This document shows positions 48,741-56,050 of a DNA stretch of 64,000 bases, piece after piece. Both the position numbers and the translations under genes were made by a program. The notes beneath the pieces were generated by a model. That model ran no database searches, was not told the origin of the DNA, and saw only the letters and a program-made list of their open reading frames with translations. Origin of the DNA: Cognatilysobacter terrigena (lineage in GTDB: Bacteria > Pseudomonadota > Gammaproteobacteria > Xanthomonadales > Xanthomonadaceae). Positions within the stretch are counted from its first letter, which is position 1; each line of letters opens with the position of its first letter. Location: NCBI RefSeq assembly GCF_004361065.1, contig NZ_SELT01000003.1, positions 168,822-232,821 on the forward strand. Reading direction: 5' to 3'.

Positions 48741-49639
48741 GCCCGCCGGCCAAGAAGACCGCCGCCAAGAAGACCTCGCGCCGCAAGGCCGCACCGAAAG
48801 GCCCGGGTCGCGACGAGCTGAAGTTCCTCATCGACAGCGCGTGGGAGCGCCGCACGATGTTGACGCTCGACGAGATTGATGGCTCGACCCGTCCGACCGT
48901 CAACCTCGTGATGGATCGCATCGAAAGCGGCGAATACCGCGTGGCCGAGCCGGACGGCAAGGGCGGCTGGACGGTCAACGAATGGCTGAAGAAGGCGGTG
49001 CTGCTGTACTTCCGCACGCAGGACATGGAAGTGATCGAGGCCGACCCGGCGCCGTACTGGGACAAGGTGCCGGCGCGCTTCCAGGACTTCGACGAAGCGC
49101 AGTTCCGCAAGGCCGGCGTGCGCGTGGTGCCGGGTGCGATCGCGCGTCGCGGCTGCCACATCGCGAAGGATGTCGTGCTGATGCCGAGCTTCGTGAACAT
49201 CGGCGCGTACGTCGGCGAGGGCACGATGGTCGATACGTGGGCGACGGTCGGTTCGTGCGCGCAGATCGGCAAGCACTGCCATCTCTCGGGCGGCGCGGGG
49301 ATCGGCGGTGTGCTCGAGCCGCTACAGGCGACGCCGACGATCATCGAGGACCACTGCTTCATCGGCGCGCGGTCCGAAGTGGTGGAGGGCGTCATCGTCG
49401 GTCATCACTCGGTGATCGGCATGGGCGTGTTCCTCGGGCAGAGCACGCGCATCTACAACCGCGCGACGAAGGAAATCACCTACGGCTACGTGCCGCCGGG
49501 CAGCGTCGTGGTGTCGGGGCAGCTGCCATCGGCCGACGGTTCGCATTCGCTGTACTGCGCGGTGATCGTCAAGCAGGTCGACGAGAAGACGCGCGGCAAG
49601 ACGTCGATCAACGACCTGCTGCGCGGTCTGGCGGACTGA
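48737..49639 (+). CDS. dapD: Tetrahydrodipicolinate N-succinyltransferase
   Basis: A 300-residue DapD, adding succinate from succinyl-CoA to tetrahydrodipicolinate in the lysine/meso-diaminopimelate pathway. The hexapeptide beta-helix carries [20 protein letters not shown] and [20 protein letters not shown], and [17 protein letters not shown] follows. About 25 extra N-terminal residues ([20 protein letters not shown]) precede the normal start of the fold; they are Lys/Ala/Pro-rich and histone-like. The ATG overlaps the glnD stop, so the extension is translated if this start is used. The next ATG inside would lose conserved sequence. Confidence 0.95.
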   Translation: MSPPAKKTAAKKTSRRKAAPKGPGRDELKFLIDSAWERRTMLTLDEIDGSTRPTVNLVMDRIESGEYRVAEPDGKGGWTVNEWLKKAVLLYFRTQDMEVIEADPAPYWDKVPARFQDFDEAQFRKAGVRVVPGAIARRGCHIAKDVVLMPSFVNIGAYVGEGTMVDTWATVGSCAQIGKHCHLSGGAGIGGVLEPLQATPTIIEDHCFIGARSEVVEGVIVGHHSVIGMGVFLGQSTRIYNRATKEITYGYVPPGSVVVSGQLPSADGSHSLYCAVIVKQVDEKTRGKTSINDLLRGLAD

Positions 49640-49640
49640 C

Positions 49641-50000
49641 ATGGCGACGACGCTCTACGGCCTTGCCAATTGCGACACCTGCAAGAAGGCGCGCAACTGG
49701 CTCAAGCGCTTCGACGTCGCGCACGAGTTCGTCGACTACCGCGATCAGCGGCAGTCGCCGGAGACGCTGGTCGAGTGGAAGGACAAGCTCGGCGGTTGGG
49801 ATGTGCTGATCAACAAGTCGTCGACCACGTGGCGCAACCTGCCGCCCACGCGCAAGACGCCGGGCTCGGACGCGGAGTGGAAGCTGCTGCTGCGCGAATA
49901 TCCGCAGCTGATCCGTCGGCCGGTCGTGGTGACGGATGACGGCACCATTACGCAGGGCTTTACCGACAACGGTTTCAAGAAGCGGTTCGGCATCGGCTGA
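49641..50000 (+). CDS. ArsC-family reductase-like protein (YffB/Spx type)
   Basis: A 119-residue thioredoxin-fold protein of the ArsC/Spx/YffB family. The CDTC motif (NCDTCKKARNWL) has the first Cys of the redox site. The family segment FVDYRDQRQSPETL, then INKSSTTWRNLP and the C-terminal RRPVVVTDDGTITQGF are present. The family's arsenate reductase activity is not assured: YffB proteins are glutathione-related with no settled role. It sits one base after dapD and directly before dapE, the usual yffB-dapE pairing. Confidence 0.9.
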   Translation: MATTLYGLANCDTCKKARNWLKRFDVAHEFVDYRDQRQSPETLVEWKDKLGGWDVLINKSSTTWRNLPPTRKTPGSDAEWKLLLREYPQLIRRPVVVTDDGTITQGFTDNGFKKRFGIG

Positions 50001-50015
50001 TCCGCGGGGAATGTG

Positions 50016-51149
50016 ATGAGCGACGTCCTCGACTTCACCCGTGCGCTGATCGAACAGCGATCGTTGACGCCCGACGACGCCGGCTGCCAGGCGCTGATCG
50101 CCGCGCGTCTCAGCGCCGCCGGTTTCGCCTGCGAATCGATGCGCTTCGGCGATGTCGACAATCTCTGGGCCGTGCATGTCGGTACGAACCAGGAGCCGAC
50201 GCTGGTGCTGCTCGGTCATACCGATGTCGTGCCGAGCGGCCCGGTGGAAGAGTGGACGAACGATCCGTTCACGCCGGACATCCGCGACGGGAAGCTGTAC
50301 GGCCGTGGTGCTGCGGACATGAAGGGCAGCGTCGCGGCGTTCGTCGTCGCGATGGAGCGCTTCGCGCGCGAGCATGCGGGGCATCGCGGTCGCGTCGCGC
50401 TGCTGGTGACGTCGGACGAGGAGGGCATCGCGCTCGATGGCGTGCGCAAGGTCGCGGATGCGTTCCGCGAGCGGGGCGAACGCATCGACTGGTGCATCAC
50501 CGGCGAACCGTCGTCCAAAGCGACGCTGGGCGATCTGTTGCGCGTCGGCCGACGCGGCAGTCTGTCGGCGACGCTGACGGTGCGCGGTATCCAGGGGCAC
50601 GTCGCGTATCCGGAAAGGGCGCGCAATCCGGTGCACGAGGCCATGCCGGCGCTCGCCGAACTCGCTGCGCGCCGCTGGGACGACGGCTACGAAACGTTCC
50701 CGCCGACGAGCCTGCAGATCAGCAACATCCTTGCCGGCACCGGCGCGAACAACGTCATTCCGGGCGAGCTGCAGGTGCTGTTCAACCTGCGCTACAACCC
50801 GCACTGGGATGCCGCACGGCTGGAGCGCGAATGCGACGCGATCATCGCGCGCCATTGCAGCGATTACGCGATCGACTGGCATCGCAGCGGCGAGCCGTTC
50901 TATACGCCGGACGGTGAGCTGCGCCAGGTCTGTCGCGACGTCCTGAAGGAATTCGCTGGCGCGGCGCCCGAAGAGAGCACGGGCGGCGGTACGTCCGATG
51001 CGCGCTTCATCGCGCCGCTGGGCGCGCACTGCGTCGAAATCGGGCCGGTGAACGCGAGCATCCACAAGGTCGACGAACACGTGTCGGTCGCGGACCTCGA
51101 GCGCCTGCCGGATCTCTACTTCGAATTGATGCGCCGCCTGCTGGCCTGA
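50016..51149 (+). CDS. dapE: Succinyl-diaminopimelate desuccinylase
   Basis: A 377-residue M20-family zinc enzyme hydrolysing N-succinyl-LL-diaminopimelate, downstream of DapD. Metal ligands: GHTDVVPSG (His), [15 protein letters not shown] (Asp), [11 protein letters not shown] (Glu-Glu), and a final His in [17 protein letters not shown]. The dimerization lid domain lies in the middle ([20 protein letters not shown]). The ATG at 50016 follows an in-frame GTG directly; GGGGA upstream suits either. Confidence 0.96.
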   Translation: MSDVLDFTRALIEQRSLTPDDAGCQALIAARLSAAGFACESMRFGDVDNLWAVHVGTNQEPTLVLLGHTDVVPSGPVEEWTNDPFTPDIRDGKLYGRGAADMKGSVAAFVVAMERFAREHAGHRGRVALLVTSDEEGIALDGVRKVADAFRERGERIDWCITGEPSSKATLGDLLRVGRRGSLSATLTVRGIQGHVAYPERARNPVHEAMPALAELAARRWDDGYETFPPTSLQISNILAGTGANNVIPGELQVLFNLRYNPHWDAARLERECDAIIARHCSDYAIDWHRSGEPFYTPDGELRQVCRDVLKEFAGAAPEESTGGGTSDARFIAPLGAHCVEIGPVNASIHKVDEHVSVADLERLPDLYFELMRRLLA

Positions 51150-51189
51150 ACTCACCGGCCGTCGACGCGCGACGCCTAGCATCGCGCGC

Positions 51190-52317
51190 ATGGCCCGGCT
51201 CAAGATCGCGACGTTCAACATCAACGGCGTGCGTGCACGACACGGCGCGCTGATGGAGTGGCTGGAACGCGAGAAGCCCGACATCGCGTGCCTGCAGGAA
51301 CTCAAGGCGCCTGAGGAGGCGTTTCCGCAGCTCGACATCGAAGCGCTCGGCTACGGCGCGATCTGGCACGGGCAGAAGTCGTGGAACGGCGTCGCCATCC
51401 TCGCGCGCGGTGCGCAGCCGGGCGAAGTGCAGCGCGGCCTGCCCGACGATCCCGACGGCACGCAGAGCCGCTACCTCGAAGCCGACGTGCACGGCCTGCG
51501 CGTCGCCTGTCTCTACCTGCCGAACGGCAACCCGCAGCCGGGGCCGAAGTTCGCGTACAAGCTCGCGTGGTTCGCCGAACTGCGCCGTCGCACCGCAGCG
51601 CTTCTCCGAAGCGGCCGGCCGACGGTGGTCTGCGGTGACTTCAACGTCGTGCCGACGGACGAGCTCGACATCTACAACGCGAAGTCGTGGCGCACCGACG
51701 CGCTGCTGCAGCCGGAAAGCCGCGAGGAATGGTTCGCACTGCTCAAGCAGGGCTGGACCGATGCCATCCGCGCGGTGCACGGCGACGAAAAGATCTACAC
51801 GTTCTGGGACTACTTCCGGAAGCACTGGGAGCGCGACGCCGGCCTGCGCATCGACCATCTGCTGCTGAGTCCGAACCTCGCGCCCATGCTGAAGGACGCG
51901 GGCGTCGATCGCTGGGTGCGCGGGCGACCGGGTGCGAGCGACCACGCTCCGACGTGGGTAGTACTCGATGCGGCGGGCGGTGCGTCGAAACGCGCTGTCG
52001 GGAAGCGTGCGACGAAGACGGTCGCCAAGGTGCCGACGGCGAAGCGTGCTGCGGCGAAGAAGAGCACTGCGACGACCAAGCCGGGTTCGCGCACGACGTC
52101 GAAGCCGCGCGTTGCGACGACCAGGGCCGCCGAGAAGTCGGCAGCGACGGCGAGCCGCAGTGCAAGCAAGGCGGCGACGAAGAAGGCCGCGAAGAAGAGG
52201 GTGACGAAGGCGGCGACGAAACGCGCCGCGAAGACGGTGACGAAGAAGGCGGTCGCCAAGCGCGGTACCAAGACGTCGGCCGCGAAGAAGGTCGCGGCGC
52301 GTCGATCGATGCCCTGA
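51190..52317 (+). CDS. xthA: Exodeoxyribonuclease III with histone-H1-like C-terminal tail
   Basis: A 375-residue AP endonuclease/3'-exonuclease of base-excision repair. The catalytic core (about 1-257) is complete: ATFNINGVRARHGALMEWL, CLQELKAPEE (metal Glu), CGDFNVVPTDELDIYN, LRIDHLLLSP and the terminal GASDHAPTWVVL (catalytic Asp-His). From about residue 261 a 115-residue tail of Lys, Ala, Thr, Arg and Ser follows (KAATKKAAKKRVTKAATKRA type repeats), much like bacterial H1-like nucleoid proteins. It is therefore a nuclease with a built-in DNA-binding tail; that role is inference. A TAGCAT hexamer ends 7 bases before the ATG, so a leaderless transcript is possible. Confidence 0.93.
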   Translation: MARLKIATFNINGVRARHGALMEWLEREKPDIACLQELKAPEEAFPQLDIEALGYGAIWHGQKSWNGVAILARGAQPGEVQRGLPDDPDGTQSRYLEADVHGLRVACLYLPNGNPQPGPKFAYKLAWFAELRRRTAALLRSGRPTVVCGDFNVVPTDELDIYNAKSWRTDALLQPESREEWFALLKQGWTDAIRAVHGDEKIYTFWDYFRKHWERDAGLRIDHLLLSPNLAPMLKDAGVDRWVRGRPGASDHAPTWVVLDAAGGASKRAVGKRATKTVAKVPTAKRAAAKKSTATTKPGSRTTSKPRVATTRAAEKSAATASRSASKAATKKAAKKRVTKAATKRAAKTVTKKAVAKRGTKTSAAKKVAARRSMP

Positions 52318-52348
52318 TCGATCAGTGCATCGGCGTAGCCGGTGGCGA

Positions 52349-52963
52349 CTACGCGGTCGCGAACGCCTCATCGACGTGCGGCATGCGCCGATAGTGCGCG
52401 TGATGCGCCATCGCGAGCATGGCTTCGTCTTCCGACGTATCGCCGTAGGCATGGATGCGTTCGAACTTCGACAGGTCGAACGCTTCGCGTATGCGTCGCA
52501 CCTTTTCCTCGCGTACGCATTGTTCGCCGGCATAGCAGCCGGTCAGGCGGCCGTTGCGGCGTTCGAGCGTCGAGCACAGCACCGGCAGGTCGTGCGACCT
52601 CGCCCACGGCACGAGGAACGCATCGAAGTTGCCGGAGACCACGACGACCGTGTCGCCGCGACGGCGATGCGCGTCGATGCGCGCCATTGCTTCGGGTCGC
52701 AGGAGCGGCGGGACCGCGGTCCTCGCGAACGACTCGCCGGCGGCATCGACCTCACTCGCGTCGAGCCCGGTGAACGCGACCCGTGCGATCGCGCTGCGCG
52801 CCGTATTCCCCGAAACGAGCCCGCGGCGATACGCGAGGATCAGGGGCGCGAGCGGCGGGTAGCCCAGAACGATGCGCCAGCGCGGCGCCGCCTCGGAAAT
52901 GAACGGGGCGTAGGTCTCGATCGTGGTTATCGTTCCATCGAAATCGAAGAGGGCGAGGTCCAT
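52349..52963 (-). CDS. HAD-IB family phosphatase
   Basis: A 204-residue haloacid-dehalogenase phosphatase, subfamily IB (the phosphoserine-phosphatase-like group). Motif I is ALFDFDGTIT. Motif II is VVVVSGNFDAFLVPWA. Motifs III/IV are HAYGDTSEDEAMLAMA. The cap region includes LILAYRRGLVSGNTARS. Substrate cannot be assigned; members include phosphoserine, phosphoglycerol and lipid phosphatases. The start at 52963 places motif I at the N-terminus. It is convergent with xthA (31 bases apart). Confidence 0.88.
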   Translation of the reverse strand: MDLALFDFDGTITTIETYAPFISEAAPRWRIVLGYPPLAPLILAYRRGLVSGNTARSAIARVAFTGLDASEVDAAGESFARTAVPPLLRPEAMARIDAHRRRGDTVVVVSGNFDAFLVPWARSHDLPVLCSTLERRNGRLTGCYAGEQCVREEKVRRIREAFDLSKFERIHAYGDTSEDEAMLAMAHHAHYRRMPHVDEAFATA

Positions 52964-53079
52964 GAACGGGCGTCTTAACGGCCGGTTGCCGCTCACAAAG
53001 CTTAGCGGCCGGGGTCGTCGCCGGTAGTGAGACCCCGAGTGGCCAGAATGTCGGGCTCCCCCAACCCGAGGACGCCCCC

Positions 53080-53226
53080 ATGTCCCCACGTCCCGACAGC
53101 ACCGAGCTGCGCAACGCACCGCGTCGCCCCGCGCCCATCGCCTCCGACGCCGATCGCCTGCGTCGCGGCCTTCCATTGGAATCCGGCGAGGCGTTGCCGC
53201 CGCCCCCGCCGCGTCCGTTGCACTAA
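53080..53226 (+). CDS. Small Pro/Arg-rich protein (48 residues)
   Basis: A 48-codon reading frame: ATG at 53080, TAA at 53224-53226. GAGG lies 8 bases before the ATG. The protein is Pro/Arg-rich, starts MSPRPDSTELRNAPRRPAP and ends with a PPPPPPRPLH-like run. It has no homologue that I recognise. The ribosome site, the isolated position and the resemblance to the 23029 product favour a real small gene, but expression is unproven. Confidence 0.45.
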   Translation: MSPRPDSTELRNAPRRPAPIASDADRLRRGLPLESGEALPPPPPRPLH

Positions 53227-53334
53227 TCGACCGGCCGTGACGCGAAGCGCGCCGTCGCGCACGTTTTGTGCGATGACGGCGCGGATGTTGCGCTGCGGCC
53301 GCTTGCTACCATCGGCCGGTTGTTCCACGCACGC

Positions 53335-55011
53335 ATGAGGTCTGCCTTGTCCAGGTTGCTCGCCGCTTCACTCCTTACTGGTTCCATCGGTCTCGCTCTG
53401 CAGCCGGCGTACGCCGCGAAGGCGCCGGACATCAGCGCACAGCGTCTGTCGTCGATTGTGCGCACGCTTTCGTCCGATGCATTCGAAGGCCGCGGCCCCG
53501 CGACGGCCGGCGAGACCAAGACCGTCAACTACATCGTGTCGCAGATGAAGGCCATGGGCCTGCAGCCCGGCGGCGAGATGAAGGGCGGCAAGCGCACGTG
53601 GACGCAGCCGGTGCCGCTGTTGCGCGCGAACATCACGGGCTCGCCGCAGCTGTCGCTCAACGTCGGCGGCAAGTCGCAGGCGCTCACGCAGGGCGAGCAG
53701 GTCGCGATCCGCGCCGCGCTCGACGGTTCAAAGTCGGTGTCGATCGACAACGCACCGCTGGTCTTCCTCGGTTACGGCGTCAAGGCGCCGGAGCGCAACT
53801 GGGACGACTTCAAGGGCATGGACCTGCACGGCAAGATCGGTGTCGTCCTGATCAACGACCCCGACTTCGAAACGGGGCAGGGCGACTTCGGCGGCAAGGC
53901 GATGACGTACTACGGTCGCTGGACCTACAAGTACGAAGAAGCCGCACGCCAGGGCCTCGCGGGCCTGCTCATCGTGCACGAGACCGATCCGGCGTCGTAT
54001 GGCTGGAACACGGTCAAGAACTCGAACACCAACACGATGTTCGATGTCGTGCGCGACAACCCCAAGGGTTCGCATCCGCCGATGGAAGGCTGGATGCAGC
54101 GCGACGTCGCGGTGGATCTGTTCAAGCAGTCGGGCCTCGATTTCGACGCACTGAAGAAGCAGGCGCAGACGCGCGATTTCAAGCCGGTGGAGCTGAAGGG
54201 CGCGACGCTGTCGGCGAAATACGCGGTCGACAGCCAGGTGATCACGTCGCAGAACGTGGTCGGCCGCCTCGCCGGCACGAAGCGTCCTGATGAGACCGTG
54301 ATCTACAGCGGTCACTGGGACCACCTCGGCATCGGCCAGCCGGACGCCAAGGGCGATCGCATCTACAATGGCGCCGTCGACAACGCGACCGGGATCGCGT
54401 CGCTGCTCGAACTCGGCCGTGCGTTCGCGAAGGCGCCGCGCACCGAACGTTCGGTGGTGTTCCTCGCGGTCACGGCGGAGGAGAAGGGCCTGCTGGGCTC
54501 CGAGTACTACGCGTCGAAGCCGCTCTATCCGCTCGGCAAGACCGTTGGCGTCATCAACATGGACGCGCTCGACCCGCACGGCCTGTCGAAGAACTTCACG
54601 ACCTCGGGCAGCGCGCAGGTCGAACTGCTCGACGACCTCACCGCGACGGCGAAGAAGTGGGGCCTGACGTACAGCCCCGATCCGCATCCGGAAGCCGGCC
54701 ACTTCTTCCGCTCCGATCACTTCCCGTTCGCCAAGCGCGGCGTGCCCGCGATTTCGTACGGCTCGGGTAATGACTGGGTGGAAGGCGGCGTCGCCGCGGC
54801 GGAAGCGTCGGACAAGGCGTACACCGCCGAGCGTTACCACCAGCCCGCCGACCAGTGGGAAGCCAGCTGGACGTTCAAGGGTATGGCGCGCGACCTGCAG
54901 ATGCTCTACACGCTGGGCCGCGATCTCGCGAACTCGAAGCAGTGGCCGAACTGGGGCCAGGATTCGGAGTTCCGCGCGGCGCGCGATGCGACGGCGGCGG
55001 ATCGTCGCTGA
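53335..55011 (+). CDS. Secreted M28-family aminopeptidase
   Basis: A 558-residue exported zinc peptidase. The signal peptide covers residues 1-25 (LLAASLLTGSIGLALQPAYA). A protease-associated (PA)-type insert lies in the middle. The M28 catalytic part starts at about residue 320: YSGHWDHLGIG (His), NGAVDNATGIASLLEL (bridging Asp), LAVTAEEKGLLGSEYY (catalytic Glu pair), INMDAL (Asp), and a late His in FFRSDHFPF. Likely role: releasing N-terminal residues from extracellular peptides. It is monocistronic, with a strong terminator. Confidence 0.93.
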   Translation: MRSALSRLLAASLLTGSIGLALQPAYAAKAPDISAQRLSSIVRTLSSDAFEGRGPATAGETKTVNYIVSQMKAMGLQPGGEMKGGKRTWTQPVPLLRANITGSPQLSLNVGGKSQALTQGEQVAIRAALDGSKSVSIDNAPLVFLGYGVKAPERNWDDFKGMDLHGKIGVVLINDPDFETGQGDFGGKAMTYYGRWTYKYEEAARQGLAGLLIVHETDPASYGWNTVKNSNTNTMFDVVRDNPKGSHPPMEGWMQRDVAVDLFKQSGLDFDALKKQAQTRDFKPVELKGATLSAKYAVDSQVITSQNVVGRLAGTKRPDETVIYSGHWDHLGIGQPDAKGDRIYNGAVDNATGIASLLELGRAFAKAPRTERSVVFLAVTAEEKGLLGSEYYASKPLYPLGKTVGVINMDALDPHGLSKNFTTSGSAQVELLDDLTATAKKWGLTYSPDPHPEAGHFFRSDHFPFAKRGVPAISYGSGNDWVEGGVAAAEASDKAYTAERYHQPADQWEASWTFKGMARDLQMLYTLGRDLANSKQWPNWGQDSEFRAARDATAADRR

Positions 55012-55039
55012 TCGCGCTGTTGCGTAAGTCGTGACATGA

Positions 55040-55066
55040 AAACGGGGCCTTCGGGCCCCGTTTTTG
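55040..55066 (+). terminator. Rho-independent terminator after the M28 peptidase gene
   Basis: An 11-bp stem, aaaacggggcc / ggccccgtttt, closes on a TTCG tetraloop and is followed by T residues. Confidence 0.92.
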
Positions 55067-55188
55067 TTCGCGTTGTTTGCGCGGTCATCGGACCAGTGAC
55101 GTTCGCACGGCCGATGTCTCATCGACCATCGGTGCGGCCTTAGACGTCGCAATGCTGCGACGTGCTCTGAAGGCAGACGTGCGTTCGA

Positions 55189-55854
55189 TTACTTCGGCGT
55201 CATCGCCACGTCGATGTGATCGATGTGCCAGCGACGCTGCGCTTCGGTCGAGCCCGGCACGTCGTTCACACGACGCAGCGTGACTTCGCCTTTGCGCGGT
55301 CGCGAATTCGCCGCGTTGTCGGTTGCGCTGAGCTCGATCGGCACGGTGACGTACATCGAGCCTGCGGCGCCCTGCACGCCGCCGGGTGCGAACACCTGCG
55401 CATGCGGCTTGCCGAGCTTGGCGAGCTGCGCGCGGAAGTCGGCGGCGCGACCTGCGTCGGCCCAGAGCGCGTCGGCCTCCTTCGTCTTCCCTTCGTCGAC
55501 GAGCGCGAAGTAGGTCTCGACCGTCGTCGCCGCGGCTTGCGGGCTCGAGACTTCGGGGGGCGTGGTCGGTTCGGGCAGCGAGGCGTTCGACGCATCGGAA
55601 GGCGCGGGCGATGCAGGCGGTGGTGTTGAATCCGCGGGTGCCGGGGTGCTCGATGTGTCGGATGACGTCGCAGGCGCCGGCGTCTTCGCCGCGTCGCTGG
55701 TCGTGGCCGTTGGCGCAGCGGCCGCCGTATCGGTGGCGCTCGAATCGGTCGATGCCGGATGGCAGGCGGTCGCGACGCCGAGGATCGCGATGAGCGCGAG
55801 CGCCGGCCGCAACGTGTGGGCGGCGCGGTGGTTCGTCAGAAGAGGCTGGGTCAT
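55189..55854 (-). CDS. Putative lipoprotein with Ser/Thr/Ala/Pro-rich linker
   Basis: A 221-residue exported protein of unknown function. The N-terminus has an RPALALIAILGVATAC sequence, a plausible but non-ideal lipobox (Ala at -3), so lipidation is likely rather than certain. About 80 residues of low-complexity Ala/Thr/Ser/Pro/Asp follow. A C-terminal folded part includes TTVETYFALVDEGKTKEADALW, a pattern seen in NTF2-like or DUF4019-like domains; that assignment is tentative. AGGAGG 8 bases before the ATG fixes the start. Confidence 0.8.
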   Translation of the reverse strand: MTQPLLTNHRAAHTLRPALALIAILGVATACHPASTDSSATDTAAAAPTATTSDAAKTPAPATSSDTSSTPAPADSTPPPASPAPSDASNASLPEPTTPPEVSSPQAAATTVETYFALVDEGKTKEADALWADAGRAADFRAQLAKLGKPHAQVFAPGGVQGAAGSMYVTVPIELSATDNAANSRPRKGEVTLRRVNDVPGSTEAQRRWHIDHIDVAMTPK

Positions 55855-56002
55855 GGAATGTCCTCCTGGGCGGAAGCGCCGACAGTGGCGGATGCAGCGG
55901 CGAGGCGAGGTGACGACCGGGCTCGACAGACGGTGCCGATACCGGCGGTGGTCCACAGCGCGACCGCTCGACGACATCGGGTACCAGCGTCGGCCCAAAA
56001 CA

Positions 56003-56030
56003 AAACCGCCCGGATCGCTCCGGGCGGTTT
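56003..56030 (-). terminator. Rho-independent terminator of the M3 peptidase gene
   Basis: A 12-bp stem, aaaccgcccgga / tccgggcggttt, has a 4-base loop. On the minus strand it runs into ttttgtttt, 20 bases past the stop. Confidence 0.9.
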
Positions 56031-56050
56031 CGTCGTGCAGCGTGGGCGAA

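Noticed and set aside
52314..52325. Palindrome ctgatcgatcag at the xthA stop codon
   Set aside because: A 12-base palindrome with no loop or T-run. It cannot form a terminator hairpin, and its location spanning a stop codon gives no regulatory context.
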